Position numbers and translations under genes: made by a program
Source of the DNA: Gemmatimonadota bacterium
Lineage (GTDB): Bacteria; Gemmatimonadota; Gemmatimonadetes; Longimicrobiales; Gaopeijiaceae
Reading direction: 5' to 3'
Assembly (NCBI GenBank): GCA_026713345.1
Contig: JAPOOQ010000119.1
Coordinates: forward strand, 1-24,644
Length of the DNA stretch: 24,644 nt
Notes under the pieces: generated by a model
What the model was told of the DNA's origin: nothing
Seen by the model: only the letters and a program-made list of their open reading frames with translations
Database searches by the model: none
Shown: in pieces, positions 15,933 through 24,092 of the stretch
Layout of the letters: each line of letters opens with the position of its first letter
How positions within the stretch are numbered: position 1 is the stretch's first letter

Positions 15933-17456
15933 ATGATGCGTCCACCCTCCCTCCGGCTTTCGCTCCCCGGAGTCCTCGCGGCGTTCCTTCTGGCCGGTTC
16001 CCCTGTCACGGCGGCCCCCCAGACCCCAACCGCGATCGTCGGCGCCACGATCATCGACGGCAACGGCGGCCTGCCCCTCGCCGACGGCACGATCGTGTGG
16101 ACGGGGAACCGGATCACGGCGGTCGGTCCACGCGCGTCGGTGGCCGTTCCCCCCGGCGCCACCGTGATCGACGGCGCGGGCAAGTTCGTCACCCCCGGAT
16201 TCATCGACAGCAACGTCCACCTGTCGCTCTACGGTGCGGGCGAGACCGCCGTGCGCTACTTCGACCGGAACACGAACCTGACGCTCGAAGCGGCGCAGAT
16301 GCAGCTCAAGCACGGCTTCACGACCGTGCGCGACAGCTACGGCTCGCTGCTCGCACTCATGGAGGTCCGAGACGCGATAGCCCGCGGAGACACGATCGGA
16401 CCGCGCATGCTTGTGGCGGGGAACATCGTGGGGTGGGGCGGTCCCTACTCGGTGACCTTCTCCCTCATCCGGGAGCGGGACCTCACCCTCTTCCAGGAGC
16501 AGTTCAACGACTACATCACCCAGGGTTCGGGGGAAGAACTCATGGAGATGGAGCCCGAAGACCTTCGGGTCACGATCAACGGCTACCTCGATCTGGGACC
16601 GGATTTCATCAAGTACGGGGGGACGGGCCACTTCTCGAATCCGATCATGATCGGGTTCTCCCCGCGGGCTCAGCGCGTGATGGTCGAAGAGACGCAAAAG
16701 CGTGGCCTCGTGGCCGAGACGCACTCGACGAGCCCGGAAGGGCTGCGGCTGTCCGTGGAGGCGGGGATCGACCTGATCCAGCATCCCGAGGTCCTTTCCT
16801 CCGACATGTCCGACGAGCTGATCGCGATGATCGTGGAGCGCGGCATCGTGTGCGCGATGCTGTCGAACACCATCACGGGCAAAGCCTGGCAGGATCACGT
16901 GGATGAGCAGGCTGAGCGGGAGGAGCGGGAGGCCGAGGCGAAGGCGGAAGCGGGGGCGGAGGGGAGGCAGGGTGAAGAAAGGCAGAAGACTTCCGCCGAG
17001 TTGCGGGCCGAGCGGCGGGCCCGCGGCGAAGGAATCGAGATACGGCGCCGCAACGCCGAACGGCTCATCGAGGCGGGTTGTGTCACGACGATCGGGACCG
17101 ACAACTATCTGGGCACGGCTCCCGAGTTCCGGCGGACGCCGAAGGCCGAGAACCAGGCGTTCGGCCTGGGAAGCGTGATCGCGACCGAAGGGCTGGTCGA
17201 GCTCGGAATGACTCCGATGGAGGCGATCGTGGCCGTCACGAAGAACGGTGCGATTGCGTGCAGGATGTTGGCCGACCTGGGGACGCTCGAAGCCGGCAAG
17301 CTCGCGGACATCCTCATCCTCGGCGCGGATCCGGTGCAGGACATCGGCAACATTCGCGCCGTGGAGACGGTCATCCGGGACGGGCGCATCGTTGACCGCG
17401 ATGCGCTTCCGTACGAGAGAGTCTTCTCACAGCCGGGGAAGGGACACGCATGGTGA
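15933..17456 (+). CDS. Secreted amidohydrolase-superfamily protein with altered HxH motif
   Basis: A 507-residue protein of the imidazolonepropionase/prolidase-like amidohydrolase group. The N-terminus is a Sec signal (hydrophobic core 11-22, cleavage near Ala-Ala28). The beta-sandwich start ATIIDGNGG and the barrel motifs follow: Lys227 in DFIKYGG (candidate carbamylated bridge), His264 in AETHSTSPEG, His284 in IDLIQHPE, Asp390 in TIGTDNY, and the C-terminal GTLEAGKLADILIL block. The first metal motif, normally H-x-H after GFID, reads N94-V-H96, so one expected histidine is missing. Residues about 322-372 form a highly charged Glu/Ala/Arg segment, probably a helical or coiled-coil insertion. 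The ATG at 15933 has GAGAGG four bases upstream. Substrate is unknown; it is transcribed alone, convergent with the third sulfatase. Confidence 0.88.
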   Translation: MMRPPSLRLSLPGVLAAFLLAGSPVTAAPQTPTAIVGATIIDGNGGLPLADGTIVWTGNRITAVGPRASVAVPPGATVIDGAGKFVTPGFIDSNVHLSLYGAGETAVRYFDRNTNLTLEAAQMQLKHGFTTVRDSYGSLLALMEVRDAIARGDTIGPRMLVAGNIVGWGGPYSVTFSLIRERDLTLFQEQFNDYITQGSGEELMEMEPEDLRVTINGYLDLGPDFIKYGGTGHFSNPIMIGFSPRAQRVMVEETQKRGLVAETHSTSPEGLRLSVEAGIDLIQHPEVLSSDMSDELIAMIVERGIVCAMLSNTITGKAWQDHVDEQAEREEREAEAKAEAGAEGRQGEERQKTSAELRAERRARGEGIEIRRRNAERLIEAGCVTTIGTDNYLGTAPEFRRTPKAENQAFGLGSVIATEGLVELGMTPMEAIVAVTKNGAIACRMLADLGTLEAGKLADILILGADPVQDIGNIRAVETVIRDGRIVDRDALPYERVFSQPGKGHAW

Positions 17457-17474
17457 GGCCGATATGTAAAGAGA

Positions 17475-17493
17475 ACCTTACATGATGTAAGGT
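17475..17493. promoter_or_regulatory. Perfect 19-bp palindrome with operator-like core (copy 4)
   Basis: ACCTTACAT-G-ATGTAAGGT is a perfect inverted repeat around 17484, in the 87-base gap between the convergent amidohydrolase and third sulfatase. Read on the plus strand it contains ACATG-N6-GGT, the reverse complement of the ACC-N6-CATGT motif found at three gene starts, and its half-site ATGTAAGG recurs at 476-483. It could be an operator; as RNA it could form an 8-bp stem with a TGA loop and act as a bidirectional terminator, but no U-run follows. Confidence 0.5.
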
Positions 17494-17543
17494 GTTCCAT
17501 ACATTCTGCGGACGCTCGACAGGGCGTGGCGGCAGTCGCGGCC

Positions 17544-19220
17544 CTACCCCGGCCGCGGAAACACCCTGACCCGGTTCGCCCAGTCCTCCCACATCGCCGA
17601 CAGCCGAGCCAGCTCACCGGGTTGGCGCACGGCCAGATCCCGCGTCTCCGTCCGGTCGACTTGCGTGTCGTAGAGTTCCCACGGGCCGGTGTTGCCCCGA
17701 GCCACCGCCTTCCAGATGCCGTCCATCACGGCCCGGCTCCCTTCGTGCTCGACGTAGATCGGGTCCCGGTCCAGGGGGCGGTCGTCGGCGAAGGCCGGCA
17801 CCAGGCTGACGCCTTCCATGGGCTGGATCGCCTCGCCGCCGTATTCAGTGGGATAGGTGGCCCCGGCCAGCTCCACGAGCGTCGGCATGAAGTCGATGAG
17901 GTGCCCGGGCTGGTCCCTCGGTTCGCCGACGGCGGAGATGCCCGCCGGCCAGTGCGCGATGAGCGGCGTCGCGACTCCGCCGGTGTGGGTCAGCGCCTTG
18001 TAGAGCCGAAAGGGCGTGTTCGAGAGGTTGGCCCAGGGCAGGCCGTAGCTCTGGTAGGTGTCGTCGGGGCCGGGCATCACGGCAGGGTCGTTGCCAACCT
18101 GGATCGGCCTGCCGTCCAGGGTGAACTCGCGGCTCACTCGCTCGCCGCCGCGCAGGATGTAGTCGTACCACCCCTGCGTGTTGATCTCCTCGGCGCAGCC
18201 GCCGTTGTCGGAGAGGAAGAGGATCAGCGTGTCGTCCAGCACGCCCCGCCGCCTCAGCGTCTCGACCAGGCTCCCGATCGCCCGGTCCATCGACTCGACC
18301 TGCGCCGCGTAGACCTCCATCCGGCGGAGCTGCCAGGCCCGGTTCTCCGCTTCCTCCCAGGGCGGCGCACCGGCCTCCCGCACCGGGAGCGTCCAGCGCG
18401 GGTCGACGATCCCCGCTGCCAACATCCGCTCGTGGCGCTCCATGCGGAGACGGTCCCAACCGGCGTCGAAGCGTCCCCGCGCGAGGGCGATGTCCTCCTC
18501 CGGCGCGTGCAGCGGCCAGTGGGGCGCCGTGAACGACTGGTAGAGAAAGAACGGTGCGTCGGGCCTCTGGCTAATGTGGGCTTCGATGAACTGCTCCGAT
18601 CGGTCGCCGATGGCGTCGGTGTAGTAGAAACCTTCGCCCGGTTCCTCGACGGGATCGTTGTCCAGGGTCAGGGTCTGTGGCTCGAAGTAGCTGCCCGCGC
18701 CGGTGATCGTGCCGAAGTAGCGGTCGAAGCCGCGCTGAAGCGGCCAGTTGTGCTTCGGCCCGTCCGCCTCGATGAAGCGGGTCACGTGCCATTTGCCTGT
18801 CGCGTACGTGCCGTAGCCGGCGTCCCGGAGCACCTCTGCGAGCGTGACGCAATCGCGGCCCAGATCTCCCCGGTATCCTGGCACGCCCCGGTCGTTCATC
18901 ATGCCGCCCACCCCGGCCTGGTGGGGATAGAGGCCGGTCAGGATGCACGCCCTGGATGGGCAGCAGCGAGCCGCGTTGATGAAGTTGGTGAAGCGGAGTC
19001 CGCCCATTCCCAGGGCGTCGATGTTGGGGGTGCGAAGCTCTCCGCCGTAGCAACCGATGTCGGAGTAGCCCAGATCGTCGGTGAAGATCAGCACGACGTT
19101 GGGGCGGGGGGCGACCGTGCCGGATGGCGCCGCGCAGCCCGCCAGGCTTCCGAGCACGGCGGGGCCAGCAAGTGCGGCCGAGCCGGTCGAAACGCGGCGG
19201 ACGAACTCCCGGCGGTCCAT
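17544..19220 (-). CDS. Exported arylsulfatase-type sulfatase (S1 family), Tat lipoprotein
   Basis: A 558-residue FGly sulfatase of the arylsulfatase A type. The N-terminus carries D-R3-R4-E-F-V and a clean lipobox L-A-G-C29, so it is likely a Tat-exported lipoprotein. Core motifs are NVVLIFTDDLGYSDIGCYGG (41-60) with Asp48-Asp49, the FGly motif C86-C87-P-S-R90 followed by ACILTGLYPHQAGVGGM, YGTYATGKWHV with its lysine and histidine, TAPHWPLHAPE, and FLSDNGGCAEE with the Asp-Asn metal ligands. Its ATG overlaps the stop of the upstream GH127 gene as TGATG, so the two are translationally coupled; this is the last gene of the operon entering from the right window edge. Coupling a sulfatase to arabinofuranosidases suggests that their substrate is sulfated. 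Exact specificity cannot be read from sequence. Confidence 0.93.
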   Translation of the reverse strand: MDRREFVRRVSTGSAALAGPAVLGSLAGCAAPSGTVAPRPNVVLIFTDDLGYSDIGCYGGELRTPNIDALGMGGLRFTNFINAARCCPSRACILTGLYPHQAGVGGMMNDRGVPGYRGDLGRDCVTLAEVLRDAGYGTYATGKWHVTRFIEADGPKHNWPLQRGFDRYFGTITGAGSYFEPQTLTLDNDPVEEPGEGFYYTDAIGDRSEQFIEAHISQRPDAPFFLYQSFTAPHWPLHAPEEDIALARGRFDAGWDRLRMERHERMLAAGIVDPRWTLPVREAGAPPWEEAENRAWQLRRMEVYAAQVESMDRAIGSLVETLRRRGVLDDTLILFLSDNGGCAEEINTQGWYDYILRGGERVSREFTLDGRPIQVGNDPAVMPGPDDTYQSYGLPWANLSNTPFRLYKALTHTGGVATPLIAHWPAGISAVGEPRDQPGHLIDFMPTLVELAGATYPTEYGGEAIQPMEGVSLVPAFADDRPLDRDPIYVEHEGSRAVMDGIWKAVARGNTGPWELYDTQVDRTETRDLAVRQPGELARLSAMWEDWANRVRVFPRPG

Positions 19221-21574
19221 CAGAAGGCCCTGATCGCTCTCACCCTGCGCGGGAAGTCCTTGTCGTCGCCGTGAACCCGGCCCAGGTCGGGGAAGTCGAC
19301 GTGGGCGGCCATGTCGGCGCTGACCTGGGACGAGGCCCAGTACGTGAAGTTGTCGTAAAGGCCCGCGTCCCGGAAGTTGCCGAGACCCCGGGCTCTCAGA
19401 TTCTCGTACATCAGCACGAGCTCGTCCGTGGACGGCAGGAACCAGCCCCCGATCCCGTTGAGCACGAGATTGGCGCACAGATACGCGGCCGAGCCCGGGT
19501 CGTCGCAGGCGGCCAGGATGTCGGCAGTGTTCTGCCTGCCGGTTCCGATGGCGGTGCCGCGCGCGCCCTGTACCTCCCGCCGGAAGCACCCCCACTTCGC
19601 TCCCCCGCTCTGGTCGAACGGAGCGGCCTCGAGATACCGCCATCCGTCCACCTCGTAGTTCGGATTGACGTGGAAGATGAACCCACCCGCGGGTCCGGTG
19701 TCTCCCACGACAAACTCCTCGCGGGACAGCCAGACGGACATTTCGCCCGCTCCGCGATTGGCCCACAGGTGATAGGGGATGAGGGTCACGGTACTCGCCG
19801 GCACGGACGGATCGGTCAGGCTCCGGGCTTTCGTGTCGATGACCGGATGGCCGCCGAGGAGGTCCGGATCGTAGCGAACCTGCATCGCATCGGAGTCGTC
19901 GAAGAGCAGCTCGAGGACGCCCCCGCCAGCGGCCTCGGGCCACTCGCAGCAGTACACGATGGGTCCTCGCTCGACCGCAAACCGGCCCCGGGTCTCCCTG
20001 ACTCGCGGGTCGGCGACCACCTTGCGAACCGTTATCGGGAGCTCGACCCGGATCGTGTCACCATCCTGCCAGAGGCGCGTCAGCGACACGTAGCCCATCC
20101 CGTCGGGCGTCGCGTCCACCGGCTGGCCGTTCAGTGTCACCGAGAGGCGGCTCCGCAGCTGGTCCGTATAGCTGTACAACCCCTCCGGCGTGGGCACGTC
20201 CCGGGCCCACCGGGGGACTCGGAGCTTGATCGTGCCCTGCAGGTCGCGCTCCGCGGACACTCTGATCGACGAACTCCCACCCCACGGCATTTCGCTCTCC
20301 ACCGAGAGCCCGAGGATGCCGCCGTCCACCCGGAACCCGGCTTCGCTGGACACGTAGAGGTTCACGAAGACCACCCCGTCCGGGTCCTGCGCGTAGATGT
20401 AGCCCGGCATGCGGGCCACGAAGCGAACGATGTTGGGAGGGCAGCACTCCAGCGAGGCCCGCTGCCAACGCAGGTCGCGGCCATCTCCGGCGCTCGCCAG
20501 CCGGTTCACATAGAAGTAGTGGTCCCCCGACACCGACAATCCGCACACGGCATTGTTGTACATGCCGCGCTCCATGACGTCGATGTAGCGTGCGTCGCCC
20601 GAAGCGAGAAACAGATTGTGGCTCAGGGTGATCAGCATCAGAACCGCGCAGGTCTCCGAATAGGCGTCGATGTTCGGGAGCGAGTACGGCTCGCCGAAAC
20701 CCTCGTTGCCGGTCGTCCCCACGCCCCCGGTGATGTACATCTTCCGGCTCACGGCGTCGTGCCACATGCGTTGCGCGACCCGCAGGTACTCCTCCATGCC
20801 CGTCAGGATGCCCACGTCCGCCATCGAGACCGCGAGGGTCAGGCAATTCACCGCGTGGCCGACGGCCTCGGTCTGCTCCAGGACGTGCATGTGGGACTGG
20901 TTGTGGCGGCTTCGGCCGACCGAATCTTCCCGGCCCCTGATGTCCACGTAGTGCCTGGCCAGATCGAGGTGCTTCGGGTCGGCGGTGATCCGGTAGAGCC
21001 GGGAGCAGTTGAGAGAGTCGCGCTCTCCGCCCGAAAACGGAGGGTCGTTGGCCTGGAAATAGTCGTACAGGAGCGTCGCCGATCGAATCGCGCGGTCGAC
21101 GAGTTCCCGCCGGCCCGTCGTCCGGTACAGTGTAGCCGCGATTCCGAAATCGCGATTGCTGGCCAGCGCTTCCTGACCGGCCATCTCGGCTACTCTCCCG
21201 TCCACCCAGGCCTGCACCCCCGGATCGGGACGGGTTTCGAGCGACAGCATCGCGGCCTCGAGGACGCCGCCCCGCGTGGGGCGCGGCTCCTCTACCAGCT
21301 TGCGGATCTCGAGGGGAATCGTGACTTCCGCGTTCGTGCGGACCCGGGGCCGCCAGAAACTGTCGGCAAGCGTGACCTCGGATTGGGACTTCGGGCGTAT
21401 CGGGTAATCTGCGGCGGGCGCGCGCGTCGACCTCCGGAGTTCGATGTCAGGCGGGCCATCGGAGGACTCGCGGGCCGTCGATTGCGGCGGTGTCCGCCCG
21501 GTTGCCGCGTACGCCAACACGCTCGCGGCAGGGGCCGTCCGGAGGAAATGACGTCGAGGGATGCGCTTGTTCAT
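19220..21574 (-). CDS. GH127 beta-L-arabinofuranosidase fused to a DUF1566-like C-terminal domain
   Basis: A 784-residue exported enzyme with a Tat-type signal (P-R7-R8-H-F-L, hydrophobic to about 25). Residues about 65-620 are the GH127 (DUF1680) fold: the general acid/base candidate Glu291 in GNEGFGEPYSLPN, E307-T-C309, and E-C377-C378-P-P-N, matching the glutamate, the zinc cysteines and the nucleophile cysteine of characterised GH127. The spacing from Glu291 to Glu307 (16) equals that in the Bifidobacterium enzyme. Residues about 624-784 are a separate module: GDTGPAGGFIFH, GWRYLEAAP, WGCF, AIGTGRQNT, WFLPSTDELVLMYENL, YWASSQ and RVRAIRAF, the pattern of DUF1566/Lcl-type lectin-like domains. 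The start at 21574 has AAGGTG six bases upstream and lies 10 bases after the preceding GH127 stop. Confidence 0.9.
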   Translation of the reverse strand: MNKRIPRRHFLRTAPAASVLAYAATGRTPPQSTARESSDGPPDIELRRSTRAPAADYPIRPKSQSEVTLADSFWRPRVRTNAEVTIPLEIRKLVEEPRPTRGGVLEAAMLSLETRPDPGVQAWVDGRVAEMAGQEALASNRDFGIAATLYRTTGRRELVDRAIRSATLLYDYFQANDPPFSGGERDSLNCSRLYRITADPKHLDLARHYVDIRGREDSVGRSRHNQSHMHVLEQTEAVGHAVNCLTLAVSMADVGILTGMEEYLRVAQRMWHDAVSRKMYITGGVGTTGNEGFGEPYSLPNIDAYSETCAVLMLITLSHNLFLASGDARYIDVMERGMYNNAVCGLSVSGDHYFYVNRLASAGDGRDLRWQRASLECCPPNIVRFVARMPGYIYAQDPDGVVFVNLYVSSEAGFRVDGGILGLSVESEMPWGGSSSIRVSAERDLQGTIKLRVPRWARDVPTPEGLYSYTDQLRSRLSVTLNGQPVDATPDGMGYVSLTRLWQDGDTIRVELPITVRKVVADPRVRETRGRFAVERGPIVYCCEWPEAAGGGVLELLFDDSDAMQVRYDPDLLGGHPVIDTKARSLTDPSVPASTVTLIPYHLWANRGAGEMSVWLSREEFVVGDTGPAGGFIFHVNPNYEVDGWRYLEAAPFDQSGGAKWGCFRREVQGARGTAIGTGRQNTADILAACDDPGSAAYLCANLVLNGIGGWFLPSTDELVLMYENLRARGLGNFRDAGLYDNFTYWASSQVSADMAAHVDFPDLGRVHGDDKDFPRRVRAIRAF

Positions 21575-21584
21575 GTCCACACCT

Positions 21585-24092
21585 TCAGCCTGCCTGCCAT
21601 TCGATGACCCCGAACTCCCGCCACTCGATGTCTTCATCGATGAACATCGCCGCCGGCGGACCGATCTGGCCGGCCTTGTACGACACGGTGCGGGGCTCGA
21701 CCTCCAGGCGCAGCGCACGGGTCGTGACCGGCTCGAACGCCACGGCGTTCCAGGCGTCCTGCTCGACCGTGAAGGCGCCGTCGTCCGCCACCGGCCTCCA
21801 TGTTCCACCGTCCCGGTAAAGGAGCCGCCACGAATCGGGCAGGTTGCAGAAGCGCTTGTCGTCGAAAAAGTAGACGCGCGAGGATGACACCGGTACCGGT
21901 GCCTCGAACTCGTACTCCAGCCAGGCGCGTTCGCCCACCGGGGGCCGCATGCGGAAGAACCGGTGCGACTGATCGGCCGAGTTGATCGGCTCGCGCCCGT
22001 CGTGGATCGCGGCCAGATCGTCGTTCTGGTCGTTGTACCCCGTCCAGCCTTTTTCGACCCCGCCCGACGTGCGCACGGAGGCGATTGGGGCCGGGAGCAC
22101 AGGAGGGAGCCATGCGGCGGCGGGCTCCCGGGCCATCCACACGGCCATTTCCCCCATGCCGCGATTCGCCCAGGCGTAGTACGGGATGGCGGTCAGCCGG
22201 TGCGGGGTGGTGGGTGCGCTTTCGCCCCGGCTGTCCTCCCGGACCGCTTCCACGTCGCCCAGCACGACCTGAACCCCGCCCAGCAGCTCCGCCCGGAACT
22301 CCGAGTCGAAGGTGGCCGCGTCCGGCACGACAATGTTGAGCGCCCGCTCCCCGTTGTCCGGCCACTCCGCGCAGTAGACCAGGGGTCCGCGCTGCAGCGC
22401 GACGCGTCCGCGGTCGTCGTCGATCGACTCGTGCGCCAGCACCCGCCGCACCGGCATCGGCAGGTCGAGTTCGACCACATCGCCCGGTCGCCAGGTGCGG
22501 TTGATGCGGGCGTAACCGCGCTCGAGCGCGTACCCGTCCGCCGACCCGATCCCGCCCTCCGGCGCCCCGCGGCCGACCCTGCGCGTGGCAACGCTGTCCA
22601 GGGGCAGGTCGCTGGGGCCCACCCGCAACGTCGGCGGCTCCCGATCCGCGCCCGCGAAGCGGTACAGCCCGCCCGGCATGACCTCGCCGCGCGCCCACCC
22701 GGGGATCCGCACCAACAGCGGGAAGCTGGCTTCACGCTCCGGATCGATGCGGATGCGGACCCGACCATCCCACGGGTAGCGCGTCTCCTGGCGCACGCGC
22801 ACCGGTACTCCCGCAATGTCGACGCGGGCGTCCGAGTTTGTGAAAAGATTCACATACAGGCTCCCCGCCGACGGATCGGTCGCATACACGTAGCTGCCGA
22901 TCGACGCGAGCATGCGGATGACATTCGGCGGGCAGCAGGGAACGTTGATCCAGTCGAAGCGCTCGTAGTCGCCGAAGGACTTGAGCGGGTTCTGGTAGAA
23001 GAAGCGGTCCCCCCGGAGCGACACGCCCACGAGCAGCGCGTTGTAGAGCACCCGTTCCATGACGTCCACGTAGCGCGCGTCGGGGTCCAACAGCGCCAGC
23101 CGATGGCACCAGACGGCGCTTCCGTACGCGGCGCAGGTTTCGTTCCAGGCGCTGAGGTTGGGCAGTTCATGGGGCTCGCCGTACTTCTCGTGGAAGCGCG
23201 TTGACCCGATCCCCCCGGTGAGATACGTCTTCAGGTGTGTCTGGTCCTCCCAGATGCGGTGCACGGCCTCCGTGTAGGCGGAGTCCCCCGAGAGCGCCGC
23301 GATGTCGGTCATCGCGATGTACAGGAAGGTGGCCCGCACCGCGTGCCCGACCGCCTCGGACTGTTCCACGACGGGCTTGTGGTCCTGGGCGTAGGTGCGG
23401 TCGATCGCATACTCGCCGGTGCGCTCGTAGTCGTCCCGGCCCCGTTCGTCGGCGAAGAACTTCGCCAGCCTCCAGTAGCGCTCGTCGCCGGTGGCCCGGT
23501 ACAGCGCGACCAAGCCGATCTTCAGGCCCTGGTGCCCGGAGATGTGGGTCTCCTTCCCGGGCCCGTAGACGGAATCCACCTGGTCGGCAAGGCGTGTCAC
23601 CGTGTCCAGAAGTCCGGACTTGCCCGTTGCCGCCGCGTAGGCTGTCGCCGCCTCCAGCACGTGGCCCGAGACGTGGACCGACTGTTCCGGCGTCTCGATG
23701 CGCTGCTCCAGCTCGGCAAGCATGCCGTCGATGCGTTCGTCGGCGTACGCCTCCAGGTCGGGGTCGGGGCGCTCTTCGAGCATGTACGCCGCCGCCTCGA
23801 TGAGCTTGGAGAGGCTGAATCCGCCGTCCCCGAACCTGTCGAAGCAATACGGGAGCGAGACTCTCCGGTTGGCGTCCATACGAGGCCGCCAGAACTCGTC
23901 GGTGATCTTCACATGGGCAGACCGGACCGGACGGAGGGGGTAGTCGTTGGCGACGGGAGAAAGCGGGGAGGCGTCGAGTCCGGCGAGCAGGTCGGTGCGG
24001 CCATCCGGGTTCTCGGCGAGTCGCTGGAGCACACCGGGGAAGGGAAGCAGGCCCGCGCCTGCCGCCGCGCGCAGAAAGAGCCGGCGGTCCAT
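21585..24092 (-). CDS. GH127 beta-L-arabinofuranosidase with C-terminal beta-sandwich domain
   Basis: An 835-residue exported enzyme. The N-terminus D-R3-R4-L-F-L-R with a short hydrophobic stretch (8-21) is Tat-like. The GH127 fold spans about 50-715, with Glu302 in TRFHEKYGEPHELPN as acid/base candidate, E318-T-C320, and P-C386-C387-P-P-N holding the zinc ligands and nucleophile. IPYYAWANRGMGEMAVWM closes the hydrolase part. Residues about 715-835 form a discoidin-like (F5/8 type C) module with EYEFEAPVPVSSSRVYFFDD, LPDSWRLLYRDGGTW and LRLEVE, probably carbohydrate binding. It shares architecture with the next gene up to the C-terminal module, so the two look like diverged duplicates. The ATG at 24092 overlaps the upstream stop as TGATG and is preceded by GGAGGGG. 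It probably cleaves beta-L-arabinofuranosyl linkages outside the cytoplasm. Confidence 0.92.
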   Translation of the reverse strand: MDRRLFLRAAAGAGLLPFPGVLQRLAENPDGRTDLLAGLDASPLSPVANDYPLRPVRSAHVKITDEFWRPRMDANRRVSLPYCFDRFGDGGFSLSKLIEAAAYMLEERPDPDLEAYADERIDGMLAELEQRIETPEQSVHVSGHVLEAATAYAAATGKSGLLDTVTRLADQVDSVYGPGKETHISGHQGLKIGLVALYRATGDERYWRLAKFFADERGRDDYERTGEYAIDRTYAQDHKPVVEQSEAVGHAVRATFLYIAMTDIAALSGDSAYTEAVHRIWEDQTHLKTYLTGGIGSTRFHEKYGEPHELPNLSAWNETCAAYGSAVWCHRLALLDPDARYVDVMERVLYNALLVGVSLRGDRFFYQNPLKSFGDYERFDWINVPCCPPNVIRMLASIGSYVYATDPSAGSLYVNLFTNSDARVDIAGVPVRVRQETRYPWDGRVRIRIDPEREASFPLLVRIPGWARGEVMPGGLYRFAGADREPPTLRVGPSDLPLDSVATRRVGRGAPEGGIGSADGYALERGYARINRTWRPGDVVELDLPMPVRRVLAHESIDDDRGRVALQRGPLVYCAEWPDNGERALNIVVPDAATFDSEFRAELLGGVQVVLGDVEAVREDSRGESAPTTPHRLTAIPYYAWANRGMGEMAVWMAREPAAAWLPPVLPAPIASVRTSGGVEKGWTGYNDQNDDLAAIHDGREPINSADQSHRFFRMRPPVGERAWLEYEFEAPVPVSSSRVYFFDDKRFCNLPDSWRLLYRDGGTWRPVADDGAFTVEQDAWNAVAFEPVTTRALRLEVEPRTVSYKAGQIGPPAAMFIDEDIEWREFGVIEWQAG

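Noticed and set aside
17526..19274. 582-codon plus-strand open frame opposite the third sulfatase
   Set aside because: Shadow of a sulfatase with an intact FGly motif; no signal peptide, ribosome site or recognisable fold of its own.
19124..21607. 827-codon plus-strand open frame opposite the DUF1566-fused GH127 gene
   Set aside because: Same reasoning: compositionally biased translation, no motif, and fully covered by a GH127 gene with catalytic residues.
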